DNA from: DASUBN01 sp036500225
GTDB lineage: Bacteria > Pseudomonadota > Gammaproteobacteria > Natronospirales > REEB76
Assembly (NCBI GenBank): GCA_036500225.1
Contig: DASYCJ010000058.1
Location: 29,817 to 93,816, forward strand
Length of the DNA stretch: 64,000 nucleotides
Reading direction: 5' to 3'
Both the position numbers and the translations under genes were made by a program. How positions within the stretch are numbered: position 1 is the first letter of the stretch; each line of letters opens with the position of its first letter. The notes under the pieces are model-generated. The model did no database searches. It was given only the letters and a program-made list of their open reading frames with translations, and was not told the origin of the DNA. Below are positions 15,847-25,182 of the stretch, in pieces.

Positions 15847-16230
15847 GGGGCTGGCGCCCGCGAACTGCATCTCGATGACGAAGGGCGAGAACGGTGGCGC
15901 TTTCACCCGCAGGCCGAGATATAACTTCCTGAAGCAGCGCGCTTTCTCGTCGTCCACTATGGGCGTGATGTAGCTGACATAGCTATCGACGATCACGATA
16001 TAGAGGGTGACGGGGGTCTTGGCGATGGCAGAGCAACCGCCCTGGCTGTCTAGATGCAGGGAATTGTTGTACTGGATGAACGCTTGCATGTATTGATCAT
16101 AGCCAAGCTTCGCATGATCCTGTTGCATGAGCTCTGCGAGCTTGCTCACATCCGTGAAGTTGTCATCGGCGGATACCGCCATGGATCCAAACATGGCTAC
16201 GACTGCGAATAGTACTATCTTGATGCGCAT
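15802..16230 (-). CDS. Small secreted protein of unknown function
   Basis: 142 aa with a clear signal peptide (MRIKIVLFAVVAMFGSMAVSA, cleavage before DDNF). The mature part has two cysteines (GGCSAIA and ARCFRKL) that could form a disulphide, and a Ser/Ala/Pro/His-rich end. I do not recognise a family. It is coding-like because the start, signal and length are sensible, but its last 45 bases run antisense through the end of the LysE paralogue. Likely periplasmic. Confidence 0.55.
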   Translation of the reverse strand: MRIKIVLFAVVAMFGSMAVSADDNFTDVSKLAELMQQDHAKLGYDQYMQAFIQYNNSLHLDSQGGCSAIAKTPVTLYIVIVDSYVSYITPIVDDEKARCFRKLYLGLRVKAPPFSPFVIEMQFAGASPSSAAPASHSDTDGH

Positions 16231-16389
16231 CTCATGACCCCCCCATTGCTATCCGAGACATGACTATAGTCGAGCGCTGACCGGAGATTCGACATAATTT
16301 TTACACAGAGTTGAAAACGTCCAGCCATCCGCTCGTCATGCACCTGTAGCAACCTCCTCGGCTTGTCCCATCCATCCGAGGAGACATCC

Positions 16390-17844
16390 ATGATCAAGAT
16401 CCGATTCACCCCCTTGGCGCTCGCCGCCTTCGCCGTGGCGCCTCTTGCCCAGGCTGCTCCCGACCTCATCGCCGTAAGCTCTGTCAGCGGCACTTACCAG
16501 GATCTCAACACCCACACTACCGCGCCCCTCGAGAACGGCGTGGCCGGCAATCGCCTGGGTGGACTGGGCTCCGGGATCGCTTATGCCGGTGGCCAGACTT
16601 TCATCACCGTGCCGGATCGCGGCCCGAACGCGGTGCCCTTCGACAGCGCGGTGGATGACACCGTGGCCTATATCAACCGCACCGAGACCTTCCACCTGGC
16701 ACTCGCGCCCAGCGACGCTGGTTCGGCATTGCCCTTCATCCTGACCCCGACCCTACGCGCCACCACCTTGCTCTCCAGCCCGACTCCGCTGGTGTACGGG
16801 AACCTGGACGGCAGCGGTGTGCCGGCCTTGAATCGGATCAACCACACTTTCTATTTCACCGGCCGCTCCGACGGCTTCGATCCCAGCAAACCATCGTCCA
16901 ATAGCAACAACGCGCGCCTAGACAGTGAGAGCATCCGCGTCTCCAACGACGGCCTAAGCGTGTACATCTCCGACGAATACGGCCCCTATATCTATCAGTT
17001 TGATCGCTTTAGCGGCCAGCGTATCCGCAGCTTCAAGCTGCCGGCCAATCTGGCGGTGAGCAATCTGAGCCCCAATAGCGCCACCGAGATCTCGGGTAAC
17101 ACCTCCGGCCGCATAGCCAATAAAGGCATGGAAGGTCTCGCCATCACTCCGGACGGCCGGATGCTAGTGGGCGTGATGCAGGAAGCCCTGATCCAGGACG
17201 GCGGCGACAACGGCCCCTACACACGCATCGTCACCATCGACCTACAGCGCGGCACCACTCATGAGTACGCCTACCCGCTCACCAACACCGGTAGTACTTC
17301 CAAGCCCAAGTTCCCCACCGTGAGCGACATCACTGCCATCAACGACCACCAGTTCTTGGTAGACGAGCGTGACGGTCACGGCCGTGCCGACCAATCCCAG
17401 GCCAAGTTCAAGCAGCTCTCGATCATCGACCTGGACGGTGCTACCGACGTGAGCAATGTCACTGGAGCCGCGAACTTGGCCCCGGCCGCTTTGACCAAGA
17501 CCCTGTTCCTGGACATTGTGGCGGTGTTGGGTAACCATGGCTTCTCCGCAGACCAAGTGCCGGCCAAGCTTGAGGGCATCACCTTCGGCCCCGATGTGAT
17601 GATCGATGGCGTCAAAGAGCACACGCTGTACGTGAGCAACGACAACGACTTCCTAGCCACCACCACCGATGACAACGGCGTGACGGTCGACAATCCCAAC
17701 CAGTTCTTTGTGTTCGCCTTCCTGGACAGCGATCTGCCGGGCCTGGTGTTGCAACCCATCCATGCCCTTGAAGGCGTGGATTGCAACCAAGACGGCTTCT
17801 TCGGTGGCGGCGGCGATGATAGTCACAAGCACGACCATCGTTGA
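16390..17844 (+). CDS. Secreted phytase-like/esterase-like beta-propeller protein
   Basis: 484 aa from the ATG at 16390, with GAGGAG six bases upstream, opening a signal peptide (MIKIRFTPLALAAFAVAPLAQA). The body has blocks of the family annotated as esterase-like activity of phytase (PF13449): GLGSGIAYAGGQTFITVPDRGPNAVPF in pieces, SDEYGPYIYQFD, NKGMEGLAITPDGRMLVGVMQ, and FLVDERDGHG near residue 330. It ends in a Gly-rich then His-rich tail (SHKHDHR). Probably a periplasmic or exported phosphatase or esterase; the substrate is not proven. A strong terminator follows. Confidence 0.82.
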   Translation: MIKIRFTPLALAAFAVAPLAQAAPDLIAVSSVSGTYQDLNTHTTAPLENGVAGNRLGGLGSGIAYAGGQTFITVPDRGPNAVPFDSAVDDTVAYINRTETFHLALAPSDAGSALPFILTPTLRATTLLSSPTPLVYGNLDGSGVPALNRINHTFYFTGRSDGFDPSKPSSNSNNARLDSESIRVSNDGLSVYISDEYGPYIYQFDRFSGQRIRSFKLPANLAVSNLSPNSATEISGNTSGRIANKGMEGLAITPDGRMLVGVMQEALIQDGGDNGPYTRIVTIDLQRGTTHEYAYPLTNTGSTSKPKFPTVSDITAINDHQFLVDERDGHGRADQSQAKFKQLSIIDLDGATDVSNVTGAANLAPAALTKTLFLDIVAVLGNHGFSADQVPAKLEGITFGPDVMIDGVKEHTLYVSNDNDFLATTTDDNGVTVDNPNQFFVFAFLDSDLPGLVLQPIHALEGVDCNQDGFFGGGGDDSHKHDHR

Positions 17845-17867
17845 TTCGATCCGGGCTTGAGAAAGCA

Positions 17868-17896
17868 GAAGGGCCGCGCAAGCGGCCCTTCTTTTT
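17868..17896 (+). terminator. Strong Rho-independent terminator
   Basis: Perfect 10-bp stem GAAGGGCCGC / GCGGCCCTTC with a GCAA loop and TTTTT immediately after. It serves the phytase-like gene, with 23 bases between stop and stem, and lies between two convergent genes. The minus side is less T-rich. Confidence 0.9.
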
Positions 17897-17913
17897 CCAC
17901 GCTGCCTAGTAGC

Positions 17914-18852
17914 TCAGGGCGTGGGGCCGGCGCTGAAGCTCACGGTCTTGTCGCTGGCCTTGGCGCTCTTCGCATCGAGATGCCCGTCCACGACCGGCAC
18001 CTCGAAGCTCAGGATCGGACGGTCGCATTCGCATTCCAGCTTGCCGCGGATGCTGAAGCCGGTGATGGACTTTGGATCCTTGGATTTGTTCGCGGACCAG
18101 AGGTCCAGTTCGCTTCCCGCCTGAGCCTTGCCGCGCAATACGAAGCGCAGGCCGGCATAGTGGTAGGCGTCTCCCTTACGGCCGTGCAACACCAGGGTCT
18201 CGCCTGGCTCCCGGTCCGAGGAGAAGTACAACACCCCGATGGCATCGTCGGCGCCGCCGGATTCCTTATCGAAAGACATGCTGGCGGCATTGTCCATGAG
18301 CCCCACGAAGCGCAGCAGACCGCCGGAGTTGGGGACTTCCAGGCTCAGGATCGGGCCGGTGCTGGAGAACAGGCGTTTGCCATTCCACAGACTGAAATAG
18401 GTGTCCGTATCACTGGAGCCACAGCAACCGGGCATGGTCACGCCATACAGGGACCAGTGGCCTTCAGGTTCCGCGCCACCCTCCCAGCCTTCGCTGGAGA
18501 AAGACCACAAAACCTTGGGGTCCTTGAAGTCCTTGTCATAGACCGTGGCTTCCACGCTGACCTTGCCTTGGACCTGCTCCATGCAGTCGTTGTCGCCGCG
18601 CTCGAAAGTCTCATGCAGGACCAGGTTGAGGGAATCGGCATTGCGATAGCTGTCCACACCCACCGGGCTGAAACGGCTGTTGGTAGCGCGAGTGATGGTG
18701 CATCCATCCTTGTCACGAGTCGCGGCGATACTGGACTCGGCGTGCTGTACGGTGTTCGGAGCCGGCGCGGCGCTGGCCGTATCGGTGGCGCAGTACGCTG
18801 CCTGGGAGAAGCCGACCAACACGCAAGATAGGGCCAGAGTGTGCATCTTCAT
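17914..18852 (-). CDS. Secreted cysteine-containing protein of unknown function
   Basis: 312 aa with a signal peptide (MKMHTLALSCVLVGFSQAAYCA). The mature protein carries several cysteines (DGCTI, NDCMEQ, GCCGSS, LECECD), suggesting disulphides outside the cytosol. It has long beta-strand-like stretches such as SLYGVTMPGCCGSSDTD, LRFVGLMDNAASMSF and SITGFSIRGKLECECD. No known domain is evident to me. It stands alone, convergent with the phytase-like gene and followed upstream by the clpB terminator. Confidence 0.6.
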   Translation of the reverse strand: MKMHTLALSCVLVGFSQAAYCATDTASAAPAPNTVQHAESSIAATRDKDGCTITRATNSRFSPVGVDSYRNADSLNLVLHETFERGDNDCMEQVQGKVSVEATVYDKDFKDPKVLWSFSSEGWEGGAEPEGHWSLYGVTMPGCCGSSDTDTYFSLWNGKRLFSSTGPILSLEVPNSGGLLRFVGLMDNAASMSFDKESGGADDAIGVLYFSSDREPGETLVLHGRKGDAYHYAGLRFVLRGKAQAGSELDLWSANKSKDPKSITGFSIRGKLECECDRPILSFEVPVVDGHLDAKSAKASDKTVSFSAGPTP

Positions 18853-18900
18853 GAGACGTGCTCCGTGCTGAAGCTCTAGATCTGGCGCTTAATATAACGA

Positions 18901-18926
18901 TAAAGCCCGCCGGAGGGCGGGCTTTA
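18901..18926 (-). terminator. clpB terminator
   Basis: Perfect 11-bp stem TAAAGCCCGCC / GGCGGGCTTTA around a 4-base loop. Read on the minus strand it is followed by TCGTTATATT and lies 25 bases after the clpB stop. A plus-strand role is also possible but no plus-strand gene ends here. Confidence 0.85.
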
Positions 18927-18950
18927 TGTCCTCAGTAACAGAATGTCACA

Positions 18951-21557
18951 TCAGCCGTTGGCAGCCTTGGGCCCCGCTGACTTGCCCTTGGTGAACTCGA
19001 AGCCGATGTCCCGCGCATCGATGCTGATACTGTCTCCCGGGCCGAACTCTCCTGCCAGGAGCTTCTGGGCCAAAGGGTTCTCCAGTTGCTGCTGCACCGC
19101 CCGTTTCAGGGGCCGGGCACCATACACCGGATCGAAACCGGCCTTGCCAAGCTTGTCCAGGGCCGCATCGCTGACCTTGAGTGTGATATCCCGGTCCGCC
19201 AGACGCTGTACCAGATGCTGGATCTGGATGTGAGCGATGGAACGGATCTGGCTATGGCCCAAGGGATGGAACACCACCGTCTCATCTACACGGTTGATGA
19301 ACTCGGGACGGAAATGTCCGCCCACGATCTCCATCACCTTGTCCTTCATCTTCTCGTAGTTCTCTTCGCCGCTCATCTCCTGGATCACCTGAGATCCCAG
19401 GTTCGACGTCATGACGATCACGGTATTCTTGAAGTTCACAGTGCGGCCCTGACCATCCGTGAGGCGGCCATCGTCCAACACCTGCAAAAGCACACCGAAC
19501 ACATCTGGGTGCGCCTTCTCCACCTCGTCCAGCAGAATCACCGAATAGGGTTTGCGACGCACTGCTTCCGTCAGATAGCCGCCCTCCTCATAGCCCACGT
19601 AACCCGGAGGCGCACCGATGAGCCGCGCCACCGAGTGCTTTTCCATGAACTCGCTCATATCGATGCGCACCATGGCCTCATCGGTATCGAACAGGAAAGT
19701 AGCGAGCGCCTTGGTGAGCTCGGTCTTGCCGACGCCAGTGGGACCCAGGAACAGGAACGAGCCCGTAGGCCGGTTGGGATCCGCTAAGCCCGCGCGGGAA
19801 CGGCGGATGGCATTAGCTACGGCGCGTACCGCCTCGTCCTGGCCCACCACGCGGGTCTTGAGCGCATCTTCCATGCGTAAGAGCTTGTCCTTCTCGCCTT
19901 CCAGCATCTTGGACACGGGGATACCGGTCCAGCGGGACACCACTTCCGCGATCTCCTCCGCCGTCACCTTGTTCTTCAGCAACTCGGTGGGTTTGTGCTC
20001 GACGGCCGACGCCTGGGCGAGTTTCTTCTCCAGGTCCGGGATACGCCCGTACTGAATCTCGGACATGCGCGACAGATCGCCGGCACGCCGCGCCGTCTCC
20101 AGTTCCGCCTTGGCTTTTTCCAGGGCTTCCTTGATCTGGCTCGCGCCCTGCACCTGGGCCTTCTCAGCCTTCCAGACTTCCTCGAAATCCGAATACTCGC
20201 GTTCGAGTTTCTTAATCTCGTGCTCCAGTGTGCCGAGACGGCGCTTGGAGGCCTCGTCCTTCTCCTTCTTCAGGGCCTCCCGCTCGATCTTTAGCTGGAT
20301 GAGCCGGCGGTCCAGCTTGTCCATGGCCTCCGGTTTGGAGTCCAGTTCCATGCGGATGCGGCTCGCTGCTTCATCGATCAAGTCGATGGCCTTGTCCGGC
20401 AGTTGCCGGTCGGAGATGTAACGATGTGAGAGGGTCGCAGCCGCCACGATGGCGGGGTCCGTGATCTCGACCCCGTGGTGCACCTCGTAGCGTTCGTTCA
20501 AGCCGCGCAGGATGGCGATGGTGTCTTCGAGGCTTGGCTCATCCACCAGCACCTTCTGGAAGCGACGTTCCAGAGCTGCGTCCTTCTCCACGTACTTGCG
20601 ATATTCGTCGAGCGTAGTCGCGCCCACGCAATGCAGTTCACCGCGCGCCAGCGCGGGCTTCAACATGTTGCCCGCATCCATGGAACCCTCGGCCTTGCCG
20701 GCTCCCACCATGGTGTGGATCTCATCGATGAAGAGGATGATGCGGCCTTCCGCCTTGCCGATATCGTTCAGCACGGCCTTGAGACGCTCCTCGAACTCTC
20801 CCCGGAACTTGGTGCCCGCCAAGAGTGCCCCCATGTCCAGCGTCAGTACGCGCTTGTCCTTCAAGCCTTCCGGTACTTCACCGTTGATGATGCGCTGCGC
20901 AAGACCTTCTACGATGGCAGTCTTACCCACGCCCGGCTCACCGATGAGCACGGGGTTGTTCTTGGTGCGTCGCTGCAGGACCTGCACAGTGCGGCGGATC
21001 TCGTCATCCCGGCCGATGACCGGGTCGAGCTTGCCCGCTTCGGCGCGGGCCGTGAGATCGATGGTGTACTTATCCAGCGCCTGACGCTGGTCTTCCGCGC
21101 CGGCATCGTTCACGGCCTGGCCGCCGCGCATCTCTTCTATCGCTTTCTCGAGCGCTTGCTTGGCAGCGCCTGCATCACGCAAAGCATCCGCCAGCGGACC
21201 CTTGGAGTCTAAGGCCGCCAGGACGAAGAGTTCGGACGAGATGAACTGATCTTGGCGCTTCTGCGCCAGCTTGTCCGTGAGATTGAGGATGCGCGTCAGG
21301 TCCTGGGAGACCTGCACGTCGCCTGGATGCCCCTGCACCGTGGGCAGCTTGTCCAACAAGGCATCCAGGGAGTTGCGGAAGCGATTGAGGTTGGCGCCGA
21401 CCTTGGTCAACAAGGGACGTATGCTGCCGCCCTCCTGGTCCAGGAGCGCGAGCATCAGATGGACCGGCTCTATATAAGCGTGGTCCTGGCCAACGGCTAA
21501 CGACTGGGCATCGGCCAGGGCCATCTGAAACTTACTGGTAAGTTTGTCTATACGCAT
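18951..21557 (-). CDS. clpB: ClpB disaggregase
   Basis: AAA+ chaperone that, with DnaK, threads and rescues aggregated protein in the cytosol. 868 aa from the ATG at 21557 (MRIDKLTSKFQ), the standard family start; the longer frame to 21617 is untranslated leader. An N-domain (1-~145) is followed by a first AAA module with GEPGVGKTA and FIDEIHTMVGAG, a coiled-coil middle domain (roughly 400-520, rich in Lys/Glu/Arg), a second AAA module with GPTGVGKTE and LLDEVEKAHPDVF, and a C-terminal domain. Full-length and intact. A sigma-32-type promoter lies upstream. Confidence 0.97.
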   Translation of the reverse strand: MRIDKLTSKFQMALADAQSLAVGQDHAYIEPVHLMLALLDQEGGSIRPLLTKVGANLNRFRNSLDALLDKLPTVQGHPGDVQVSQDLTRILNLTDKLAQKRQDQFISSELFVLAALDSKGPLADALRDAGAAKQALEKAIEEMRGGQAVNDAGAEDQRQALDKYTIDLTARAEAGKLDPVIGRDDEIRRTVQVLQRRTKNNPVLIGEPGVGKTAIVEGLAQRIINGEVPEGLKDKRVLTLDMGALLAGTKFRGEFEERLKAVLNDIGKAEGRIILFIDEIHTMVGAGKAEGSMDAGNMLKPALARGELHCVGATTLDEYRKYVEKDAALERRFQKVLVDEPSLEDTIAILRGLNERYEVHHGVEITDPAIVAAATLSHRYISDRQLPDKAIDLIDEAASRIRMELDSKPEAMDKLDRRLIQLKIEREALKKEKDEASKRRLGTLEHEIKKLEREYSDFEEVWKAEKAQVQGASQIKEALEKAKAELETARRAGDLSRMSEIQYGRIPDLEKKLAQASAVEHKPTELLKNKVTAEEIAEVVSRWTGIPVSKMLEGEKDKLLRMEDALKTRVVGQDEAVRAVANAIRRSRAGLADPNRPTGSFLFLGPTGVGKTELTKALATFLFDTDEAMVRIDMSEFMEKHSVARLIGAPPGYVGYEEGGYLTEAVRRKPYSVILLDEVEKAHPDVFGVLLQVLDDGRLTDGQGRTVNFKNTVIVMTSNLGSQVIQEMSGEENYEKMKDKVMEIVGGHFRPEFINRVDETVVFHPLGHSQIRSIAHIQIQHLVQRLADRDITLKVSDAALDKLGKAGFDPVYGARPLKRAVQQQLENPLAQKLLAGEFGPGDSISIDARDIGFEFTKGKSAGPKAANG

Positions 21558-21618
21558 ATTTATTGCTCTTCGAAAGAGTTTAGGCCCCCAAAAGGGAGGG
21601 GCAAACCGGATGAACAAT

Positions 21619-21646
21619 AAATGGGGATTTCGGGAGGGTTTTCAAC
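21619..21646 (-). promoter_or_regulatory. Sigma-32 (heat-shock) promoter of clpB
   Basis: On the minus strand: GTTGAAA (21640-21646), 13 bases, CCCCATTT (21619-21626), matching the sigma-32 consensus CTTGAAA-N(11-16)-CCCCATNT with one mismatch. It is 62 bases upstream of the clpB ATG and immediately after the stop of the ZIP transporter. The location and match make heat-shock control of clpB very likely. Confidence 0.85.
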
Positions 21647-21654
21647 CTTCCCGC

Positions 21655-22425
21655 CTAGCCGCCGAGCGCGGCCTGCATGACATATATGAGGCCGATGCCC
21701 GCCCCGATTAGGACCACCGTCAGTACCGAGAGCCGAGCCCCCTCATGCCGGTGCAAACCGGGAATGAGGTCCGCCACCGCCACGTAGATGAGGCTGGCGG
21801 CGGCGATGGCCAGCACATAAGGGATAGCTTCCTGCAGGCTACCGAGCAGGAAGAACGCGGCGACACCGCCCACCACCATAGTGGCGCCGGAAAGAGCCGA
21901 AAGCATGAGGGCACGGCCCCGGGCCACCCCTGCCGCGAGCAGCACCGAGATATCCCCCACTTGCTGTGGGATCTGGTGGGCGATGATGGCGATGGCCAGC
22001 ACCACGCCCAAGTGCACGTCCGTCAGGAAGGTGGCGCCCAGCAATACGCCATCCAGGAGGTTATGCAGACCGGTACCCACCAGGATCATGGTGCCAGCGG
22101 CATGCTTACGCAGTTCCTCGTGGTCGAGATGTCCCTCATGGCCGTGGTGCCAGAAGGCGAGCTTCTCCAGGAGGAAGAAGCCCAGCACCCCCAGGGCGAT
22201 GGCGAGACCCACGCCCTGTACTTGGCCCGGCGCGGCGGACTTCACTGCTTCGGGCAAGAGATCCAGGAAAGCCGCGCCCAGGAGTGCGCCGATGGCGAAA
22301 CTCACCAGGGAGGGCAATAGCAAGGTGCGGATACGAGCCGGGAACAGGAGCAGCACCGAAGCCAGGAGCGCGCTCAGCACGGCTCCCGTCAGGGTCGCGG
22401 GGATTATCCAGAACAACAGGCTCAT
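21655..22425 (-). CDS. ZIP-family divalent metal transporter
   Basis: 256 aa, eight hydrophobic segments. A His-rich loop (FWHHGHEGHLDHEE, ~92-104) separates helices 3 and 4. Helix 4 has the metal motif HNLLDG (121-126). Helix 5 has HQIPQQVGD (150-158), where most ZIPs have HEIPxE; both acidic positions are glutamine here, which is unusual for the metal site. Expected in the inner membrane, importing Zn or another divalent ion, if still active. It lies just upstream of the clpB promoter and is divergent from the ABC-F gene. Confidence 0.88.
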   Translation of the reverse strand: MSLLFWIIPATLTGAVLSALLASVLLLFPARIRTLLLPSLVSFAIGALLGAAFLDLLPEAVKSAAPGQVQGVGLAIALGVLGFFLLEKLAFWHHGHEGHLDHEELRKHAAGTMILVGTGLHNLLDGVLLGATFLTDVHLGVVLAIAIIAHQIPQQVGDISVLLAAGVARGRALMLSALSGATMVVGGVAAFFLLGSLQEAIPYVLAIAAASLIYVAVADLIPGLHRHEGARLSVLTVVLIGAGIGLIYVMQAALGG

Positions 22426-22533
22426 GGCGGTCCCATCCGGTATCAGGCGCGGATTTTAACCCGTGCGGAGCCCGATAGGGCCGCTGCCGCTTCCGGTACA
22501 ATGCGCGCCCCGACCGGCGCCAACAGAATCCCC

Positions 22534-24447
22534 GTGATCCGCATCGACTCCCTCACCCTGCAACGCGGCACCAAGCCGTTGTTCGAAAACGCCAGCGCCA
22601 TGGTCTATACCGGCGAGAAAGCCGGTCTCGTGGGTGCCAACGGCTCCGGCAAATCCACCCTGTTCTCTATGCTGCGGGGCAAACTGCACGCCGACGGCGG
22701 CGAACTGGACTTCCCTGCTTCCTGGCGCGTGGCCCACGTGGCCCAGGAGACCCCGGCGGTGGAACGCACCGCCCTCGACTATGCCCTGGACGGCGACACG
22801 CGCTTGCGTGAGATCGAAGCGCAACTGGCCAAGGCCCAGGCCGCCCACGATGGCCACGCGGAAGCAGACGCCCACATCGCTTACGCAGACGTGGACGGGT
22901 ACACCGCCGCATCCCGAGCTAGCACCCTGTTGATGGGCTTGGGTTTCAGTCTTCCAGAGATCAGCCAACCTGTGGCGAGCTTCTCCGGCGGCTGGCGCAT
23001 GCGCTTGAACCTGGCCCAGGCACTCATGTGCCCGTCCGATCTCCTGCTCCTGGACGAGCCCACCAACCATCTGGATCTCGATGCCATCGTCTGGCTGGAA
23101 GACTGGTTGAAGCGCTATCCCGGCACCCTGTTCATCATCTCCCACGACCGGGAGTTCCTGGACGGCATCTGCGACGTGACCCTGCATCTCGAGAACCGTC
23201 AGATCAAGCGCTACAGTGGCAACTACAGCGCCTTCGAGACCCGCCGAGCCGAACAGCTGGTGCTGGAACAGTCCGCCTACGTGCGGCAGCAACGCGAAGT
23301 GGCGCATCTGCAGAGCTTCGTGGATCGCTTCCGTTACACCGCCAGCAAGGCCCGCCAAGCCCAGAGCCGCATCAAGACGCTTGAGAAGATGGAAAAACTC
23401 GCTCCTGTGCATGTGAGCTCACCTTTCAACTTCGAATTCCGCGATCCCCTCGCTTCTCCCAGCCCGATGCTGACCCTGGAAGAAGTGCGCTGCGGTTACC
23501 AGACTGACGAAGGCGAGAAGACGATACTGAACGACCTCAGTTTCTCGCTGCTGAATGGTCAGCGCATCGGCCTGCTCGGCGCCAACGGCCAGGGCAAGTC
23601 TACCTTGGTGAAGACTCTCGCCGACACACTGGCACCCCTGTCCGGCACCGTGGGCCAGGGCAAGGGGCTTGCTATCGGTTATTTCGCGCAACACCAGTTA
23701 GAGACTCTCAGAGAGGACCGCTCACCGCTGCAGCAACTGGCTGCCATCGCGCCCGGCGTACGCGAGCAGGACCTCCGGGACTTCCTCGGCGGCTTCAACT
23801 TCCGCGGCGAGATGGCGCTCTCACCCGTGGGCCCCTTCTCCGGCGGTGAGAAGGCGCGGCTCGCACTGGCGCTGCTCATCTGGAAACGCCCCAACCTGCT
23901 GCTCCTGGATGAGCCCACGAACCATCTCGATCTGGATATGCGTGAGGCCCTGACCGTGGCCCTCGCCCAGTTCGAAGGCACCCTGATCCTGGTGTCCCAC
24001 GACCGGCACCTGCTACGCGCCTGTGCAGACGAATTCCTGTTGGTGGGCCAGGGCAAGGTCACGCCCTTCGATGGCGATCTGGACGAATACCGCACTTGGT
24101 TGCTGCAGAATGCAGCTGCGCGGCGCGCGGGCCTTAATGCTCCTCAATCCGAGAGCGGTGGCAGCCGCAAGGAACAGCGTCGCGCCGAGGCCCAGGAACG
24201 TCAGCGCCTGGCGGAGTTACGCAAACCCCTGCAGAAGGAGATCGCGGCTCTGGAGAAGCGCATGGAGAAGCAGAACGCCGAGAAGAAGCGTCTGGATGCC
24301 CTGCTGGCGGCGGAAGATACCTATAAAGACAACAACAAGACTCTGCTAGCGGACAGCTTGCGCAGCCAGGCCGAGGTGAAGAAAGAGTTAGAGAAGATCG
24401 AAGCCGAGTGGCTGGAGAAACAGTCAGCCCTGGAAAAGATCGGCTGA
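22534..24447 (+). CDS. yheS: ABC-F ATPase, YheS-type
   Basis: Soluble duplicated ABC ATPase acting on ribosomes. 637 aa from the GTG at 22534 (VIRIDSLTLQRG), the position where YheS proteins begin; an ATG at 22501 in the same frame adds 11 residues, and neither has a good ribosome site. Domain 1 has GANGSGKST, SFSGGWRMRLNLAQAL and LLLDEPTNHLDLDA. Domain 2 has GANGQGKST, FSGGEKARLALALL and DEPTNHLDLD. The linker is typical (Arg-rich, AHLQSFVDRFRYTASKARQAQSR pieces) and a C-terminal coiled coil (from ~540) is Lys/Glu-rich. No membrane segments. Confidence 0.9.
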   Translation: MIRIDSLTLQRGTKPLFENASAMVYTGEKAGLVGANGSGKSTLFSMLRGKLHADGGELDFPASWRVAHVAQETPAVERTALDYALDGDTRLREIEAQLAKAQAAHDGHAEADAHIAYADVDGYTAASRASTLLMGLGFSLPEISQPVASFSGGWRMRLNLAQALMCPSDLLLLDEPTNHLDLDAIVWLEDWLKRYPGTLFIISHDREFLDGICDVTLHLENRQIKRYSGNYSAFETRRAEQLVLEQSAYVRQQREVAHLQSFVDRFRYTASKARQAQSRIKTLEKMEKLAPVHVSSPFNFEFRDPLASPSPMLTLEEVRCGYQTDEGEKTILNDLSFSLLNGQRIGLLGANGQGKSTLVKTLADTLAPLSGTVGQGKGLAIGYFAQHQLETLREDRSPLQQLAAIAPGVREQDLRDFLGGFNFRGEMALSPVGPFSGGEKARLALALLIWKRPNLLLLDEPTNHLDLDMREALTVALAQFEGTLILVSHDRHLLRACADEFLLVGQGKVTPFDGDLDEYRTWLLQNAAARRAGLNAPQSESGGSRKEQRRAEAQERQRLAELRKPLQKEIAALEKRMEKQNAEKKRLDALLAAEDTYKDNNKTLLADSLRSQAEVKKELEKIEAEWLEKQSALEKIG

Positions 24448-25182
24448 CTACTCGAGCCAGATAAGGCTGGCCATGCGGCCGCATTGACCATCACGCCTGA
24501 AAGAGAAGAACCGTTCCCGTTCCGTATAAGTGCAGAACCCGCCACCGTGGATGGAGTTGAGGCCCAGCGTTTCAAGACGCAGACGGGCTAGTAGATATAG
24601 ATCACACCACCATTTGCCGAGGTCCTTGCCGGGTTTGAAAGCCGCCGCGGCTTTCGCGGATTGCCGCACGAAAGCCTCACGCACCTCGTCTCCCACTTCA
24701 TAGGCTTGCGGGCCGATGGCTGGACCGAACCAAGCCATGAGTTTGCCGGGCGCTACCGCCATGCCTTGTACCGTGGCTTCCAGCACACCTGAGGAGAGGC
24801 CACGCCAACCGGCGTGGGCCGCCGCCACCTTAGTCCCACCCTGATCGCAGAACAGCACCGGCAGGCAATCTGCAGTCATGATCACGCAGGCTTCGCCCGA
24901 TGCTGCGCAGACCGCCGCATCAGCAGGCTCCTGCACCGGCATACCGTCCAATACAGCCACGCGGGTGCCATGCACCTGGGAGAGCCAGCGCGGCTTCGCG
25001 GTGCCCATGTCGAGTTGCAGCTTGGCGCGGTTCGCCAGCACCGAGACCGGGATGTCGCCCACATGTTGTGCCAGGTTGAGGCTGGCATAGGCGCCTCGGC
25101 TCACGCCGCCCATACGCGTGGTGCTCAGGGCATGCACGTTCCTCGGTGCCGGCCAGTCGGGCCGGACGTGATCAAGCGTCAT
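24448..25182 (-). CDS. pgeF: Purine nucleoside phosphorylase PgeF/YfiH (formerly laccase domain)
   Basis: 244 aa from the ATG at 25182, which overlaps the rluD stop; the longer start at 25242 lies within rluD. Motifs are STTRMGGVS near the N-terminus, QVHGTRV (His), MTADCLPVLF (Cys with Asp) and AAAHAGWRGL (His). These are the residues of the zinc-linked active site of the YfiH family, shown to have purine nucleoside phosphorylase activity and, in some reports, polyphenol oxidase activity or roles in cell-wall fidelity. Overlap with rluD is a common gammaproteobacterial arrangement. Confidence 0.9.
   Translation of the reverse strand: MTLDHVRPDWPAPRNVHALSTTRMGGVSRGAYASLNLAQHVGDIPVSVLANRAKLQLDMGTAKPRWLSQVHGTRVAVLDGMPVQEPADAAVCAASGEACVIMTADCLPVLFCDQGGTKVAAAHAGWRGLSSGVLEATVQGMAVAPGKLMAWFGPAIGPQAYEVGDEVREAFVRQSAKAAAAFKPGKDLGKWWCDLYLLARLRLETLGLNSIHGGGFCTYTERERFFSFRRDGQCGRMASLIWLE

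Noticed and set aside
16262..16271. GACTATAGTC palindrome upstream of the small secreted protein
   Set aside because: Only 10 bases and isolated; such palindromes arise by chance and there is no regulator gene near it.
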